Source of the DNA: Elusimicrobiota bacterium
GTDB taxonomy: Bacteria; Elusimicrobiota; Endomicrobiia; Endomicrobiales; Endomicrobiaceae
Assembly: GCA_017525905.1 (NCBI GenBank)
Contig: JAFXSD010000018.1
Span: 1-64,000 of the forward strand
Length of the DNA stretch: 64,000 nucleotides
Direction: 5' to 3'
Below are positions 30,814 to 40,659 of this stretch, in pieces (position 1 is the first letter of the stretch; each line of letters begins with the position of its first letter). Below the pieces are notes generated by a model, which ran no database searches, was not told the origin of the DNA, and was given only the letters and a program-made list of their open reading frames with translations. The position numbers and the translations under genes are program-made.

Positions 30814-33800
30814 ATGGAATACAAATCAAATTTTATATCATTAGAAGCATCCGCCGGTTCAGGGAAAACTCATAATTTGGCAAAAAGATACATTTCTTTG
30901 TTGCTTGATTTTGATTCTTCAAAAAACAAGCCTCCGTTAAACAACATTTTAGCTTTAACATTTGCAAATAAAGCTACAGTTGAAATGAAAGAAAGAATAA
31001 TAAAATATTTGAAAAAAATGTCTTTAAAACAAGATGTTAAAGATGTGTTGACTGCCGTTAATATTTCTAAATCAAAAATTCCCGCAAATGCCTATATGGC
31101 TGTAAACGACATAATAAAAAATTTCGATCATTTTAATGTTAGAACAATAGACAGTTTTATAAATTTGATAATAAAAGCATGTGCATTAAAGTTGGAAGTT
31201 TCTCCTAATTATAAAATAGTTGATACTTATGAAGATTACATAGATTATTCAATAGATGCTTTTTTGGATAAATCTTTTGAAGACGACAAAGTAAGAACTG
31301 TTCTTGATAGTTTTTTTGAACAATATAATATAGACGGTTCTTCTTCTTGGAATATAAGGAAAAATATATTTGACACATTCAAAAAACTTTATAAAAAAGA
31401 AATAATAAAAAAAATTTCCGAAGGCGGAAAAAATACTAAATATTTTGAAGGCATTTCAAAAATAAATTCGAAATTTATAAATTTATGCAAAGATATTTTA
31501 ACCATAGACAGATTAGATGAATATACGAGAACAAAAATTAAAGATTATGCTGAGAAAATAGTTTCAGGAAAAACAACTTTATTCAAAGATAGAATAACAT
31601 CTTTTTTTGCAAATGAGGATATTGAATATAAAAAAAACTGTAAAAGAAATGCAAAACTTGAAGAATGTTTTAAAAAAGGGAAAGCTGTTATTTGCGAATT
31701 TATGGAATTCAGAGCAAAACATTTCTATGATAATTATATAAAAATGTTTGATCCGATTTTAGATGAATTTGATAAGAGAGCAAAAATAGATTCCGTAATG
31801 TTTTTGCAGGATATTAATAAACAAGTGGCTAAAGTTTTTTATGAAGAAAATTTAGCTCCGGAAATATATTTAAGTTTATCCAATAATTTTACGGATTTTC
31901 TTATAGATGAATTTCAAGATACAAATCAGCTCCAGTGGCAGACATTAAAACTTATAGTTGAAGAAAATCTTTCAAAGGGCGGCTCTTTCTTTTATGTGGG
32001 TGACAAAAAACAAGCTATTTACGGATTTAGGGGCGGTGATTATAAAATTTTTGATGTTCCCCGATTGGAATTTAAAAAATATAATCAGCAGGATGAATTT
32101 TTGGATACCAATTACAGAAGTTGTAAGGCAATAGTTGATTTTAACAATCAACTGTATTGCCGGGAAAATATAATTAAATTATTAAATGCTTTCGGGAAAG
32201 AAAAAAATTTAAATAATATAGATAAGTATTGTAAAGGGATAATAGAAGTTTTTAAAAATTCCCAACAGAAATGTAATAAAAAAGAAACAGGTTATGTTGA
32301 GGTATCATATAAAGAATATTCCGCCGGAGAGGATGTTGATGAAATAGTGAAACAATATTTATATGACACAATAGAAGATATAAATAAGAGATTTTTAAAT
32401 AAAGATATAACAATAATTTGCAGAACAAACGACGAAATAAAAAAAATAGGTGAATGGCTACTTGAGAAAAATATAGAAATAGAATCTTTTCAAACATTAA
32501 ATATAGTAAATTCGCAGATAATAAAAGAATTGTTTTCCGTATTGCAATTTTTAAATATGCCTATAGATAATGTTTCGTTCATTTCGTTTATAACAAGCTC
32601 GGTTTTCTTAAAAGCCACGGGTTTAACAAAAGAAGATATTCTTAAATTTATATCGGAAAATATGATTGGAGAACGGAAAATCGGCAGCATTTATATGACA
32701 TTTAGAGAAAAATATTTTGAGGTTTGGAAAAATTATATTGAAGAATTTTTTAACAGAGCAGGATTTGTTGCCGTGTATGAAATGGTGGTGTCACTGATTT
32801 CAAAATATAAAGTGTTGGATAATTTTAAAGAATATTCCAATATAATATACAGATTTTTGGAAGTAGTTTGCGACTTTGAAAAAAATAATCAGGGATTGGG
32901 CAATTTTATAGATTATTTTACGAGCTTTGCAAAAAAAGAAAAAGATGGAAAAAACGATAAATTCTTTATAAAAATTCCTTCTTCAAATGCAATAAAAATT
33001 ACTACAATGCACAAATCAAAAGGTTTGGAATTTAATGTTGTAATAATTCCTTACTTTTACATAAAACAATTAGGTTCAAATGACAATACTTTTCCGGTTG
33101 AAAACGAAGACGAAGTGTCATTTTTAAGAATAACTAAAAATATGACAACTTATTCCGAATATTTGAAAGATATTTATTATGAAAAACATTTTAAAAACAT
33201 GTCTGATGAATTAAACGGGTTATATGTTTCAACAACAAGGGCTATATGTGAATTTTATGGTCTCATACTACACAAAAAAGAAACAAAAGAAAGTGTTATT
33301 GAAGTATTGGTAGATAAAGATAAAAGAATATTCGGTAAAAAAGAAAAAATAAATATAAAATCTAAAGATGAAGATGAAGAAAAAGTTAACGATATTGAAA
33401 TAACATCCACACAACTTGAAGATATCGTAGATATAATAAACTCAAGTTCTACAGAAATTTACGGCAAAAAACACAAAGATGTTTTATTGAAAGGGAAAAT
33501 AATTCACTATGCTTTATCTCAAATAACGACTTTTAATTTAAACAATTTACAAAACGTTGTTGAACAAGCTGTTACGGAAACTCAAAATATGTTCCCGGAA
33601 CAAAGTATAGATTGGCTTAAAGATAAAATTACGAATTTATTATCAAACAAAGATATAGCGGTTTTATTTGATGAAGGAAATGTTGTCTTTAACGAAAAAG
33701 AATATGTTGACGGGTTCGGTAACACAATAAGATTGGATAAAATAATATTAAAGCAAGACAGTGTAATTGTAGCGGATTTTAAAAACAGTATATACGATAA

Positions 33801-33933
33801 AGAGTATATAAACAGACAAATGGAAAAATATGTCGAGACAATAAAAGAAATTTATCCGGAGAAAAAAATTTGTTGTTATGTGGTTGATGTTGAAAATGTA
33901 ATTTTATATGAATTTAATAACGGAACAATATGA
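30814..33933 (+). CDS. addA: AddA-like UvrD/RecB-family helicase-nuclease
   Basis: 1039 residues. Superfamily 1 helicase motifs: Walker A LEASAGSGKTHNLAKRY (10-26), LALTFANKATVEMKERI, Walker B LIDEFQDTNQLQWQ, YVGDKKQAIYGFRGGD, TTMHKSKGLEFNVVIIP and YVSTTRA. The C-terminus contains RLDKIILKQDSVIVADFKNS and a downstream Gln/Tyr helix, the Asp...Asp-x-Lys nuclease core of RecB-type domains. It processes double-strand DNA ends for recombination, with the next gene as partner. Overlaps the AddB-like gene by 4 nt (ATGA). Confidence 0.9.
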   Translation: MEYKSNFISLEASAGSGKTHNLAKRYISLLLDFDSSKNKPPLNNILALTFANKATVEMKERIIKYLKKMSLKQDVKDVLTAVNISKSKIPANAYMAVNDIIKNFDHFNVRTIDSFINLIIKACALKLEVSPNYKIVDTYEDYIDYSIDAFLDKSFEDDKVRTVLDSFFEQYNIDGSSSWNIRKNIFDTFKKLYKKEIIKKISEGGKNTKYFEGISKINSKFINLCKDILTIDRLDEYTRTKIKDYAEKIVSGKTTLFKDRITSFFANEDIEYKKNCKRNAKLEECFKKGKAVICEFMEFRAKHFYDNYIKMFDPILDEFDKRAKIDSVMFLQDINKQVAKVFYEENLAPEIYLSLSNNFTDFLIDEFQDTNQLQWQTLKLIVEENLSKGGSFFYVGDKKQAIYGFRGGDYKIFDVPRLEFKKYNQQDEFLDTNYRSCKAIVDFNNQLYCRENIIKLLNAFGKEKNLNNIDKYCKGIIEVFKNSQQKCNKKETGYVEVSYKEYSAGEDVDEIVKQYLYDTIEDINKRFLNKDITIICRTNDEIKKIGEWLLEKNIEIESFQTLNIVNSQIIKELFSVLQFLNMPIDNVSFISFITSSVFLKATGLTKEDILKFISENMIGERKIGSIYMTFREKYFEVWKNYIEEFFNRAGFVAVYEMVVSLISKYKVLDNFKEYSNIIYRFLEVVCDFEKNNQGLGNFIDYFTSFAKKEKDGKNDKFFIKIPSSNAIKITTMHKSKGLEFNVVIIPYFYIKQLGSNDNTFPVENEDEVSFLRITKNMTTYSEYLKDIYYEKHFKNMSDELNGLYVSTTRAICEFYGLILHKKETKESVIEVLVDKDKRIFGKKEKINIKSKDEDEEKVNDIEITSTQLEDIVDIINSSSTEIYGKKHKDVLLKGKIIHYALSQITTFNLNNLQNVVEQAVTETQNMFPEQSIDWLKDKITNLLSNKDIAVLFDEGNVVFNEKEYVDGFGNTIRLDKIILKQDSVIVADFKNSIYDKEYINRQMEKYVETIKEIYPEKKICCYVVDVENVILYEFNNGTI

Positions 33934-36752
33934 AAAAAAGTAAAATATTTAACATCGATTTAAATAATAATATTGTTGAGTATGTATCGAAACATATTCT
34001 TGAATTGAGTGTCGACAATGAAAACGATTTAAGTAATATTGCTGTTGTTATGCCGTCAAAGAGACCTTCATTGTTTATAAAAAAAGAAATTTCAAAAAAA
34101 ATTAATAAACCGTATGTTCCGCCAAAATTTTTTACATTTGAAGAATTGGTAAATTCGATATCTGCTTTAAGAGGTATTCAAAAAATATCTGCAATAGACA
34201 GCAGTTATATAATTTATGATATTGTTCATAATAAGCTTAAAGTTCCGAATTTTTATCAATATACATACTCCTCTTTTTTTCAATGGGCGAACGAAATATT
34301 GAGTTTTATAAATTTATTGGATTTGGAAAAAATTGATAACGACAAACTTCTTAATATCCAATTACAAGCCGATATAGGTTTTGATGTTCCGAAAAGTATT
34401 AATGAACTTTTAAAAAATATAACCTTTATAAGAGACGAATTCCATAAAAGAATTGAATATTTAAATAAGACAACATCTGCATATTCTTATTGTATGGCCG
34501 GGAAATATATAGGAGATTTTTTCAAAGATTTTGACAGGGTTATATTATTTAATCCTTATTATTTGAATAAGTCCGAAACGGAAATGTTTAAAGTTTTATT
34601 TGATAAAAATAAACTTGATATCGTTATAAAAGGAAGTAAAAATAATTGGCAGTATTTAAACAAGATATATAAAGATTTTAACTGTGATCCGATCGAAACC
34701 GAAGATGTTTTACTGGGAAATATTAAATTTTACGCTTCTTACGATGGCTATTCACAGGCATGTCTTGTTAAAAATTTAGTACAAGAAATACCTAAAGAGG
34801 AATTTAAAGATACTGTGGTAATAGTTCCCGATAACACCATATTACAAGCTGTTGCCGGAGAACTTTATTCTGTTACGAAAGACATAAATATCGCCGTCGG
34901 GTATCCTGCGACAAAAACTACGGTTTTTTCTTTGATGAAAGATTTAATTACAACACATTTTAACAGAGATAAAACAAACAGGTACTATGTAAAAGATTTT
35001 GTTTCAATAATATCAAATCCGCTTGTTAAAAATATAAGATTTATCGGAATGCCGGCAATTACAAGAATTATTGTTCATGAAATAATAAATAATTTTAATT
35101 TTTCGGATAAAAAGGCATTGTTTAAAACTTATCAATTTATTTCTTTGGAAGAAATTCAAAATAATGTAATTTTGCATGAAAATATTTCAAAAAAAATAAC
35201 TGCATATTGGCAAGAAGTTTCTCCGGAAAGAGTAAAAGAAATCATTAATATGCTTTTTGATATGTTGTTTTATAAATTTGAAAATGTTTCTACGTTGGCT
35301 GCTTTCGGTAAAGCTGTAAATAATATTGCCGATATTATAACTCAAAAAAGTTTAATAAATTCTTATTCGTTTAATATAGGCGCACTTAATATAATTTATT
35401 CGATAGCCAACCAATTTATAAATTCAATTTGTGCCGATGACATTTTTTTACAAAAAGAAATTTTTAAAATATTTGAGAATCTTATATCTCAAGGGAACAT
35501 AAACCTTGCGGGAAGTCCTTTAAGAGGGTTGCAGGTACTGGGATTCATGGAGGCAAGGGGACTTTCTTTTAAAAATGTATTTGTTGTATCCATGTCTGAT
35601 TCCGTGGTTCCAAAGGTAAAAGATATTAATCCTCTTATTCCGAAAGATGTTATTAATTTGTTAAATGCAGGTTATTTGGAAAGAGAAATCGATATCCAAA
35701 AATATCAGTTTTACGGTTTAATTGCCGGAGCAAAAACAGTCCATTTAATTTATCCTAACGATAATGTTAATGTAAGAAGCAGATTTATAGAAGAACTTGT
35801 TTGGAAAAAGCAATATGAAACAAAACAATTAAAATCGGTAACGATTAATTCAGTAACGATGTCTGCAAAAATATTCCCGAATAATAAGCCGATGTTCGAA
35901 AAAAACGATAAAATAAAAAGTTTTTTATCTGATTTTGTTTATTCGGCAACAAGTATTGATACATATATGAATTGTAAATTGAAATTTTACTATAAGTATG
36001 TATTAAAGCTGGGGGAACAGACCGATTATGACGATGATCATGAAAGTATTAATATAGGTAATTGTGTTCATGATTTCTTGAATGAAATTTTTTGCGGCGG
36101 TTCAACAAAAGAAATATTAATGAGCAAAACAGAAGCTTATTATGAGCAGGTTTTGGAAAATAAAATAGATAAATATTTTAAAAATGTAAAAACCGGTAAG
36201 ATGTATTTGTTAAAAAAACTTCTTAAAAAGAAATTAAATGATTTTAGAAAAGAAGAAATTCAAAGAAATTTCAAGAAAATTTTATATACGGAAAAAGAAT
36301 TTTCTTCTCAAATAGAAATTAACGGTAAAAAATATAATTTAATGTCGAAGATGGACAGAATAGATGAAAACGAAGACGGAACAATAAGTATTATAGATTA
36401 TAAAACCGGAGAAATAAAATCTCCTTTATCCGGTACCGATATTATATTTGATGAAAGTACTTTGTCCAGAAAAGAAATAGCAGAAAACATAAACTCTTTT
36501 CAATTGATAATCTATAAATATTTGTACGAGCTAAACAATACCGATAAAACCGTATCTCGTGTGATGTTATATTCTTTAAAAAATTTAACTTTTCAACCTT
36601 TATTTAAAGATAAAAATAAAACAGAATTCGACACACTGATTAGTATGCTAAAATTCGTAATTGCCGATATTAACGGAGATGAACCGTTTAAAGCAGAACT
36701 CTATGATGATGTAAAATGTGAACAGTGCCCGTATTTTTACTTGTGCAGATAG
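33930..36752 (+). CDS. addB: AddB-like nuclease/helicase partner with Fe-S cysteines
   Basis: 940 residues. The N-terminal half looks like an inactivated helicase without a clear Walker A. The C-terminal nuclease domain starts with SATSIDTYMNCKLKFYYKYVLKLG, continues with KMDRIDENEDGTISIIDYKTGEI (Asp and Asp-x-Lys) and finishes with CEQCPYFYLCR. The first Cys plus the three C-terminal ones form the four-cysteine Fe-S staple of AddB. Paired with addA by a 4-nt overlap. It is distant from model AddB, so the subunit name is by domain layout. Confidence 0.85.
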   Translation: MKKSKIFNIDLNNNIVEYVSKHILELSVDNENDLSNIAVVMPSKRPSLFIKKEISKKINKPYVPPKFFTFEELVNSISALRGIQKISAIDSSYIIYDIVHNKLKVPNFYQYTYSSFFQWANEILSFINLLDLEKIDNDKLLNIQLQADIGFDVPKSINELLKNITFIRDEFHKRIEYLNKTTSAYSYCMAGKYIGDFFKDFDRVILFNPYYLNKSETEMFKVLFDKNKLDIVIKGSKNNWQYLNKIYKDFNCDPIETEDVLLGNIKFYASYDGYSQACLVKNLVQEIPKEEFKDTVVIVPDNTILQAVAGELYSVTKDINIAVGYPATKTTVFSLMKDLITTHFNRDKTNRYYVKDFVSIISNPLVKNIRFIGMPAITRIIVHEIINNFNFSDKKALFKTYQFISLEEIQNNVILHENISKKITAYWQEVSPERVKEIINMLFDMLFYKFENVSTLAAFGKAVNNIADIITQKSLINSYSFNIGALNIIYSIANQFINSICADDIFLQKEIFKIFENLISQGNINLAGSPLRGLQVLGFMEARGLSFKNVFVVSMSDSVVPKVKDINPLIPKDVINLLNAGYLEREIDIQKYQFYGLIAGAKTVHLIYPNDNVNVRSRFIEELVWKKQYETKQLKSVTINSVTMSAKIFPNNKPMFEKNDKIKSFLSDFVYSATSIDTYMNCKLKFYYKYVLKLGEQTDYDDDHESINIGNCVHDFLNEIFCGGSTKEILMSKTEAYYEQVLENKIDKYFKNVKTGKMYLLKKLLKKKLNDFRKEEIQRNFKKILYTEKEFSSQIEINGKKYNLMSKMDRIDENEDGTISIIDYKTGEIKSPLSGTDIIFDESTLSRKEIAENINSFQLIIYKYLYELNNTDKTVSRVMLYSLKNLTFQPLFKDKNKTEFDTLISMLKFVIADINGDEPFKAELYDDVKCEQCPYFYLCR

Positions 36753-36781
36753 TAACAATTTTGTATAAGTATATGTCTAAG

Positions 36782-36799
36782 TTATAAGATTGCTTATAA
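36782..36799. repeat. 7-bp stem-loop directly upstream of a ribosome-binding site
   Basis: TTATAAG and CTTATAA around ATTG, ending at the aaggag of the next gene. It could hinder ribosome access if folded in the mRNA. Confidence 0.5.
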
Positions 36800-36811
36800 A
36801 AGGAGAAAGAA

Positions 36812-37318
36812 ATGAAAAAAATAATTGTTTGTATAATGTTGTTTCTTCTTGCAATGGCAAATGTGTATGCTGATAAAACGACAAATTTGTTTGTAATAGA
36901 AAGAAGCAAAAATGCCAATGTCGTTAACTACGATGCCGTTTTAACGGATGAAGGTAAAATTAATGAAAACAAACCGATAGATGCTTATTGGCTGTTGTAT
37001 GCTTACAAAAACGGAGAAAGAGAAGAGTTGAGTGCTTTCGACAAAAAAGCCTATGGCTTTAAAGTAAAATATAATGAAGAAAAAAAATATTTTGATTTTG
37101 TATTAAAAGCCGTAAAAGAAAAACCGATGATACTTAATTTGTATAACGGAGTTGCAAAAGTTGTTATAAAAATAAACAATATTGATTGCTTTTTGGAGAA
37201 AGTTTATATTGATTCCGTTGACGGTGCTTTAGGTATACCGAAAGTAAATTATTATGAGTTGTTTGGTACTGAAATTGAAACGGGAGGTGTTCAACAACAA
37301 AAAATAATGGTGAAATAA
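36812..37318 (+). CDS. Secreted DUF4833-like protein
   Basis: 168 residues with a signal peptide (MKKIIVCIMLFLLAMANVYA). NLFVIERSKNANVVNYDAVLTDEGKINENKPIDAYWLLYAYKNGEREELSAFDKKAYGFKV closely fits my recollection of the DUF4833 family, periplasmic proteins of unknown role. The C-terminal half is beta-rich. It lies just upstream of polysaccharide-export genes but has a T-run after its stop and may be a separate transcript. Confidence 0.65.
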   Translation: MKKIIVCIMLFLLAMANVYADKTTNLFVIERSKNANVVNYDAVLTDEGKINENKPIDAYWLLYAYKNGEREELSAFDKKAYGFKVKYNEEKKYFDFVLKAVKEKPMILNLYNGVAKVVIKINNIDCFLEKVYIDSVDGALGIPKVNYYELFGTEIETGGVQQQKIMVK

Positions 37319-37330
37319 CTTTTTTTTTTG

Positions 37331-37336
37331 TATAAT
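37331..37336 (+). promoter_or_regulatory. -10 element of the Wza-like gene, start-proximal
   Basis: Perfect TATAAT 8 nt before the ATG at 37345. No Shine-Dalgarno lies between; the -35 is weak. If used, the mRNA would be nearly leaderless. Confidence 0.45.
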
Positions 37337-37344
37337 ATTAGATT

Positions 37345-38022
37345 ATGAAAAATTATATTACTTTTTTATTATGTTTTGTTTGTTTTAGTTTGTTGTCGTG
37401 CGCTTCAACACAACCAAAAGGTGGTGCAGTAAGCAGTGAAGTTTTTGTATCCAACAGCGGTGATGAAGATTTTAGTATTCAGAACCAAGTGATGGACGGG
37501 ATTTCTGCCGTTCAAAATTCGAGGAATTATGTATTACAGCCCGGAGATTTGGTAGAGATCAAGATTTTTATGGAACCGAGTATGGATAGAACTTTAAGAA
37601 TTTCTTCGGATGGAATTATTACATTTCCTTTAGTAGGAAATATCAAAATAGGGGGGTATACTATTTCACAAGCGGAAATTCAGTTGGTAGACAAATTGAA
37701 TTATTATATAAAAAATCCGCAAGTTTCCATGCTTATTAGAGAATATTCAAAACAAATGGTTTATGTCTTGGGACAAGTACATAGACCATCGGGGATATCT
37801 ATTCCTCCCGAAAAAGATATTACCGTTTTAGAGGCAATAATTTCCGTTGGAGGTTTTACTGCCGTTGCGAATACATCCAAAGTGAAAATTTTAAGATTGG
37901 AAGACGGAAAACAAAAAAGTATATATGTTGATGTTGGGGCAATAACCAAACAAGGTAAAAAATCTCTTGATGTTAAATTGTTGCCGGGAGATGTTGTTTT
38001 TGTTCCGGAGAGTATATTTTAG
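37345..38022 (+). CDS. Polysaccharide export outer-membrane lipoprotein (Wza-like)
   Basis: 225 residues. Lipoprotein signal with lipobox LLSC (lipidated Cys about residue 20). NYVLQPGDLVEIKIFMEPSMDRTLRISSDGIITFPLVGNIKIGGYTISQAE is the Poly_export domain (about 55-130); YVLGQVHRPSGISIPPEKDITVLEAIISVGGFT is the SLBB domain, and LLPGDVVFVP ends it. It forms or gates the outer-membrane exit for a capsular or exopolysaccharide. Its inner-membrane partner follows 9 nt downstream. Confidence 0.9.
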   Translation: MKNYITFLLCFVCFSLLSCASTQPKGGAVSSEVFVSNSGDEDFSIQNQVMDGISAVQNSRNYVLQPGDLVEIKIFMEPSMDRTLRISSDGIITFPLVGNIKIGGYTISQAEIQLVDKLNYYIKNPQVSMLIREYSKQMVYVLGQVHRPSGISIPPEKDITVLEAIISVGGFTAVANTSKVKILRLEDGKQKSIYVDVGAITKQGKKSLDVKLLPGDVVFVPESIF

Positions 38023-38031
38023 AGGAAAGTA

Positions 38032-39774
38032 ATGAACGATAATTTTTTAAACAATGTTAATAATGCACCAAATGAAGATATAGATCTTATGTATTATGTA
38101 GCCATAATACTAAAGAGGATATGGTTGTTGATAGGAGCAATTGTTATATGTGTTTTAGCTGCTGTTATGGTTAATATGTATATGCAGCCAAAATATAAGT
38201 CTGCGGCTCTTTTGTTAATAGATAAAGAAAGTACCGGAAAAATAGATAGCTCTACTTACGGTTCTTGGTCAAGTGATAGAGAGTATTATGGAACACAACA
38301 TAAACTGTTACAGTCAAGAACACTTTTGGAGAAAGTTTATAATAAAATGGACTTATCCCAATATACGGAATTTAAAAATCCCGGAGGTTGGGTGAAGTTA
38401 AAAAATAATCTGCATATTATTCCGGTAAAAGGCAGTCGTTTACTTAATGTTGAAGTTGAATCTTATGATAAGAAGTTATGTGCCGATATTGCAAATACAC
38501 TTGCAAGTATGTTTGTTGAAGAAAATATCAGCAATAGAGTATCTGTTGCAAAAGATATTATAGCTGCACTTGAAGCAACCGAAAAAAGTGCTAAACAACA
38601 GGAATTGTTGAATTCGTTACCGCAAGTAGTAAACAGTGATTTTATAAAAAATCTTAAGAATCAAGAAATATCCTTATATAAACAATTTGTTCAACTTAAT
38701 GCAAAATATACCCTGAATCATCCGGAAGTAATAGCTGTTCAAGAAGAATTGAGAGCTATTAGAGAAGAAATAGATATTGAAACCAAAAGAATAATACAAA
38801 GTATCAAGATAAATCTTTCCGGACAATTTTTAGGTAACAACGTAAGGTTAATAGATAAAGCAGCTATTGCGGGTGTTCCATATAGACCTAATAAATTACT
38901 AAATTTATTGATAGGTGTCGGTGCCGGATTTGTTTTGGGAATATTATTTATATGTCTTGTTGAGTATTCTGACAGAAGTATAAGATCTGATGAAGATTTA
39001 CGGGAAAAATTAAATTTATCATTTCTCGGTTTTGTCCCGGTAGTTAAAATAAAGAAGAAAGAAAGAGAATATGCAACAATGTTAAAGGGTGATAATGATT
39101 TTTTATTGGCTGAACAAGTAAGAAATATAAGAACGATGTTGAATTTTGCTTTGTCTGAAAACAGAAAGGATCCTTTTTTAATAGTAAGTTCTCTTCAGGG
39201 TGAAGGTAAAAGTCATTTTGCCGTAAATCTTTCGGTCGCATTTTCTCAAACACAAAAAAAAGTTTTACTTGTTGATGGAGATTTGAGAAGATCCAGACTC
39301 CACAAAGTTTTCAGACTTTCAAACGAAAAAGGTTTAACTAATTTTTGGAAAGAAGATAAAAACATATCTTCTTTTGAATATAATGTGCAAAAAACAGATG
39401 TTGAAAATCTTTTTATTATGACATCCGGAACAAGACCTCCGAATCCTTCGGAACTTTTAAATACTCCGGTACTTGAAAAATTTATAGAATGGGCGGTTGC
39501 AAGTTATGATACCGTTATTATAGATTGTCCTGCAGTATTACCGGTAAGTGATGCTTTATTGTGGGGTAAGTATATTAAAAAAGCGGTATTTATTGTTAAA
39601 TATAGCAGTACTGATTCGAAATTAGCAAAACTCTCATTGGAAAAATTGAGAAATGTAGGAATAAAAATATTGGGAGGAATAATAGCCCAATATGAAAAGA
39701 GCGGCTTTAAATACAGTAAGTACGGATATTACAAAAACTATTCTTATTATAACAGTTATAAGGAAGATAAGTAA
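38032..39774 (+). CDS. Wzc-like polysaccharide co-polymerase with BY-tyrosine kinase domain
   Basis: 580 residues. N-terminal membrane helix (IWLLIGAIVICVLAAVMVNMY) and Wzz chain-length domain, a long periplasmic part, a second helix (LLIGVGAGFVLGILFICLVEY), then a cytoplasmic kinase: Walker A SSLQGEGKSHFAVNL, Walker A' VLLVDGDLRRSRLHKVF, Walker B DTVIIDCPAV. The C-terminal tail after FKYSKYGYYKNY carries about ten Tyr residues, the autophosphorylation cluster. It controls chain length and export with the Wza-like lipoprotein. No glycosyltransferases are adjacent, so the sugar genes lie elsewhere. Confidence 0.92.
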   Translation: MNDNFLNNVNNAPNEDIDLMYYVAIILKRIWLLIGAIVICVLAAVMVNMYMQPKYKSAALLLIDKESTGKIDSSTYGSWSSDREYYGTQHKLLQSRTLLEKVYNKMDLSQYTEFKNPGGWVKLKNNLHIIPVKGSRLLNVEVESYDKKLCADIANTLASMFVEENISNRVSVAKDIIAALEATEKSAKQQELLNSLPQVVNSDFIKNLKNQEISLYKQFVQLNAKYTLNHPEVIAVQEELRAIREEIDIETKRIIQSIKINLSGQFLGNNVRLIDKAAIAGVPYRPNKLLNLLIGVGAGFVLGILFICLVEYSDRSIRSDEDLREKLNLSFLGFVPVVKIKKKEREYATMLKGDNDFLLAEQVRNIRTMLNFALSENRKDPFLIVSSLQGEGKSHFAVNLSVAFSQTQKKVLLVDGDLRRSRLHKVFRLSNEKGLTNFWKEDKNISSFEYNVQKTDVENLFIMTSGTRPPNPSELLNTPVLEKFIEWAVASYDTVIIDCPAVLPVSDALLWGKYIKKAVFIVKYSSTDSKLAKLSLEKLRNVGIKILGGIIAQYEKSGFKYSKYGYYKNYSYYNSYKEDK

Positions 39775-39812
39775 TAAAATATAAAATAGTATAACTATAA
39801 AGGAGCTTTTTT

Positions 39813-40565
39813 ATGAGAAAACCATTGATGGCAGGAAACTGGAAAATGAACAAAACCATACCGGAAGCAGTTGCTATGGTAAAAGAATTAAAAGGTAAAA
39901 TCGCCGATGTTAAAGATGTGGATGTTTTGTTATGCCCTACATTTACGGCAATTTCCGCTTTAGCAACGGAAGCTAAAGGAACAAATATCAATATAGGTGC
40001 ACAAGATATATTTTGGGAAGCTAAAGGTGCTTTCACGGGAGAAATTGCTCCTAATATGTTGGTAGATGCCGGTTGCAGTTATGTAATAATCGGTCATTCC
40101 GAAAGAAGACAATATTTCGGTGAAACAAACGAAACCGTAAACAAAAAAGTTAAAGCTGCATTGGCTATCGGTTTAATACCTGTAGTTTGTGTAGGTGAAA
40201 CATTGCAGGAAAGAGAAACAAATGTAACTTTTAAAGTTATAGAATCTCAGGTTAGAGAAGGTTTAAAAGATTTATCAAAAGAAGAAGCTGCAAAAATTGT
40301 TATAGCTTATGAACCTGTTTGGGCAATAGGAACAGGAAAAACCGCAACTCCTGATCAAGCACAAGAAGTTCATGCATTTATAAGAAAAGTTTATTCCGAA
40401 ATGTATGGAACAGCTGCTCAAGAAGTCAGAATCCTCTACGGCGGTTCCGTAAAACCCGAAAATGTAAGTGAACTTATGAAAAAAGAAGATATCGACGGCG
40501 GATTGGTAGGCGGAGCAAGTTTGAAGGCAGACTCTTTTGAAGCATTGGTAAAATTTTCTAAATAA
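39813..40565 (+). CDS. tpiA: Triosephosphate isomerase
   Basis: Interconverts dihydroxyacetone phosphate and glyceraldehyde 3-phosphate. 250 residues. MAGNWKMNKT (Asn/Lys), IGHSERRQYF (catalytic His), IAYEPVWAIGTGKTA (catalytic Glu and flexible loop) and LYGGSVKPEN are all present. Shine-Dalgarno aaggag. It opens the central-carbon/nucleoside gene group but is followed by a possible terminator (40595-40628), so pduL may be separately controlled. Confidence 0.97.
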   Translation: MRKPLMAGNWKMNKTIPEAVAMVKELKGKIADVKDVDVLLCPTFTAISALATEAKGTNINIGAQDIFWEAKGAFTGEIAPNMLVDAGCSYVIIGHSERRQYFGETNETVNKKVKAALAIGLIPVVCVGETLQERETNVTFKVIESQVREGLKDLSKEEAAKIVIAYEPVWAIGTGKTATPDQAQEVHAFIRKVYSEMYGTAAQEVRILYGGSVKPENVSELMKKEDIDGGLVGGASLKADSFEALVKFSK

Positions 40566-40594
40566 ACACTTACCGAAAACTTCTTAGTCTATTA

Positions 40595-40628
40595 GCTAAG
40601 AATGCGAAGTATTTGTTCTTGGCTTTTT
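40595..40628 (+). terminator. Possible terminator/attenuator between tpiA and pduL
   Basis: GCTAAGAA (40595-40602) can pair with TTCTTGGC (40616-40623, one G-T), followed by five Ts. The left arm also forms a competing hairpin, CTTAG (40583-40587) with CTAAG (40596-40600). Two exclusive foldings would be an attenuator layout; the stems are short, so this could be chance. Confidence 0.4.
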
Positions 40629-40659
40629 GGTTACAATTACAACAAAAAAGGAATAAAAA

